Position numbers and translations under genes: made by a program. Shown here piece after piece: positions 63,743 to 64,000 of a stretch of 64,000 bases of DNA; within the stretch, counting starts at the first letter, position 1; every line of letters begins with the position of its first letter. The notes beneath the pieces are model-generated. The model searched no databases. It worked only from the letters and a program-made list of their open reading frames with translations, and was not told where the DNA came from. Source of the DNA: Pseudanabaena sp. (GTDB lineage: Bacteria > Cyanobacteriota > Cyanobacteriia > Pseudanabaenales > Pseudanabaenaceae); assembly GCA_003249015.1 (NCBI GenBank), contig QBLS01000010.1, positions 1-64,000 on the forward strand. The letters are read 5' to 3'.

Positions 63743-63793
63743 TGCAGACTTGCGTTCTTGTAGTAACATATCGTCAAACAATCGCCATCACCT

Positions 63794-64000
63794 ATGAATT
63801 CATCCGCGAATGCGCCTGTCATTCCCAATCCCAATTCTTCGATGCGTCGATTTCTAAAAATCGTCAACCTGCGCCCCGATGAAGCTGAGCGCACGTTTTT
63901 GATGTTTTTATTTTATTGCACGACCTCGATCGGCGCGGTATGGCTTGAATATTCTAGCTCCACATTATTTCTAGAAGCCTATCGCGCGGAGAACTTGACT
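63794..64000 (+). CDS. N-terminal part of a membrane protein, cut by the window edge
   Basis: ATG 63794 begins a frame open to the right edge (69 codons). After a Ser/Pro/Asn-rich start comes FLKIVNLRPDEAERTFLMFLFYCTTSIGAVWLEY and the start of a second hydrophobic segment. The motif NLRPDEAER-helix resembles the start of nucleotide/MFS-type translocases in cyanobacteria, from memory. The family cannot be fixed from this fragment. It diverges from the PD-(D/E)XK gene with a 51-base gap. Confidence 0.5.
   Translation, partial: MNSSANAPVIPNPNSSMRRFLKIVNLRPDEAERTFLMFLFYCTTSIGAVWLEYSSSTLFLEAYRAENLT

Overview
This window is chromosomal DNA of a cyanobacterium. It carries petC-petA (Rieske and cytochrome f), psbZ, and all three subunits of the light-independent protochlorophyllide reductase (chlN, chlB, chlL). 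It also has a cyanobacterial-type RNase E. The HIP1 octamer GCGATCGC and its GCGATCG variants occur throughout. A Pseudanabaena-like lineage is my guess from gene style and hairpin-rich intergenic DNA; this is inference, not a database result.

Layout. 1-7.4 kb is the accessory-looking left end: an edge-truncated AAA ATPase, an AT-rich gap, a decayed copy of the radA 5' end, a Phd/RelE toxin-antitoxin pair coupled to intact radA, thrC, a DUF4332 protein and a free-standing colicin-E3-type RNase with a probable immunity protein. 7.5-16.2 kb holds envelope and transport genes (SLH lipoprotein, Kef-type antiporter, LCP protein, sugar nucleotidyltransferase, TPR protein), tRNA-Arg(ACG) and a His-rich CobW GTPase. 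16.3-20.3 kb is chlN-chlB-chlL. 20.5-31.9 kb carries DUF554, tRNA-fMet, a GAF/PP2C phosphatase, two potassium-channel/RCK proteins, gltX, an M23 peptidase, birA and tadA. 32.3-41.9 kb has petC-petA, a Ser/Thr kinase, rne with a long leader, a double histidine phosphatase with an apparent CTG start, psbZ, ribH and an Rrf2 regulator. 42.4-45.1 kb is an envelope-stress block (ECF sigma factor, anti-sigma, HtrA protease) headed by a textbook ECF promoter. 45.3-54.4 kb has an FHA-TPR protein, a transglutaminase-like protein and a 1933-residue secreted phosphatase fusion. 54.8-64 kb has cbiB, a phosphotransferase, TPR and M16 proteins, an AAA ATPase/DUF4276 pair, an M20 amidohydrolase, a PD-(D/E)XK nuclease and a truncated membrane protein.

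The most distinctive non-coding feature is a dense set of intergenic hairpins. Family A has a conserved head close to ACAGCGCTTTGCGCTTAA followed by a hairpin whose arm sequence differs in every copy but whose tip is usually GCGAAGC, GCAAAGC or GCTTAGC. Family B is a GGCTTCGAC...GTCGAAGCC element; one copy has another hairpin inserted in its loop. Family C links a CACAAAAGTGTAGTCAC hairpin, an AAACCC(A)GTAAGGGTTT hairpin and an AAGAAATGGC(GTA)GCCATTTCTT hairpin. Several hairpins overlap stop codons, and one supplies the last codons of cbiB.

Best candidates for less-described biology: the colicin-E3-like toxin pair (6.8-7.4 kb), the AAA/DUF4276 pair (59.8-61.6 kb), the multi-phosphatase exoprotein (48.6-54.4 kb), and the hairpin families.
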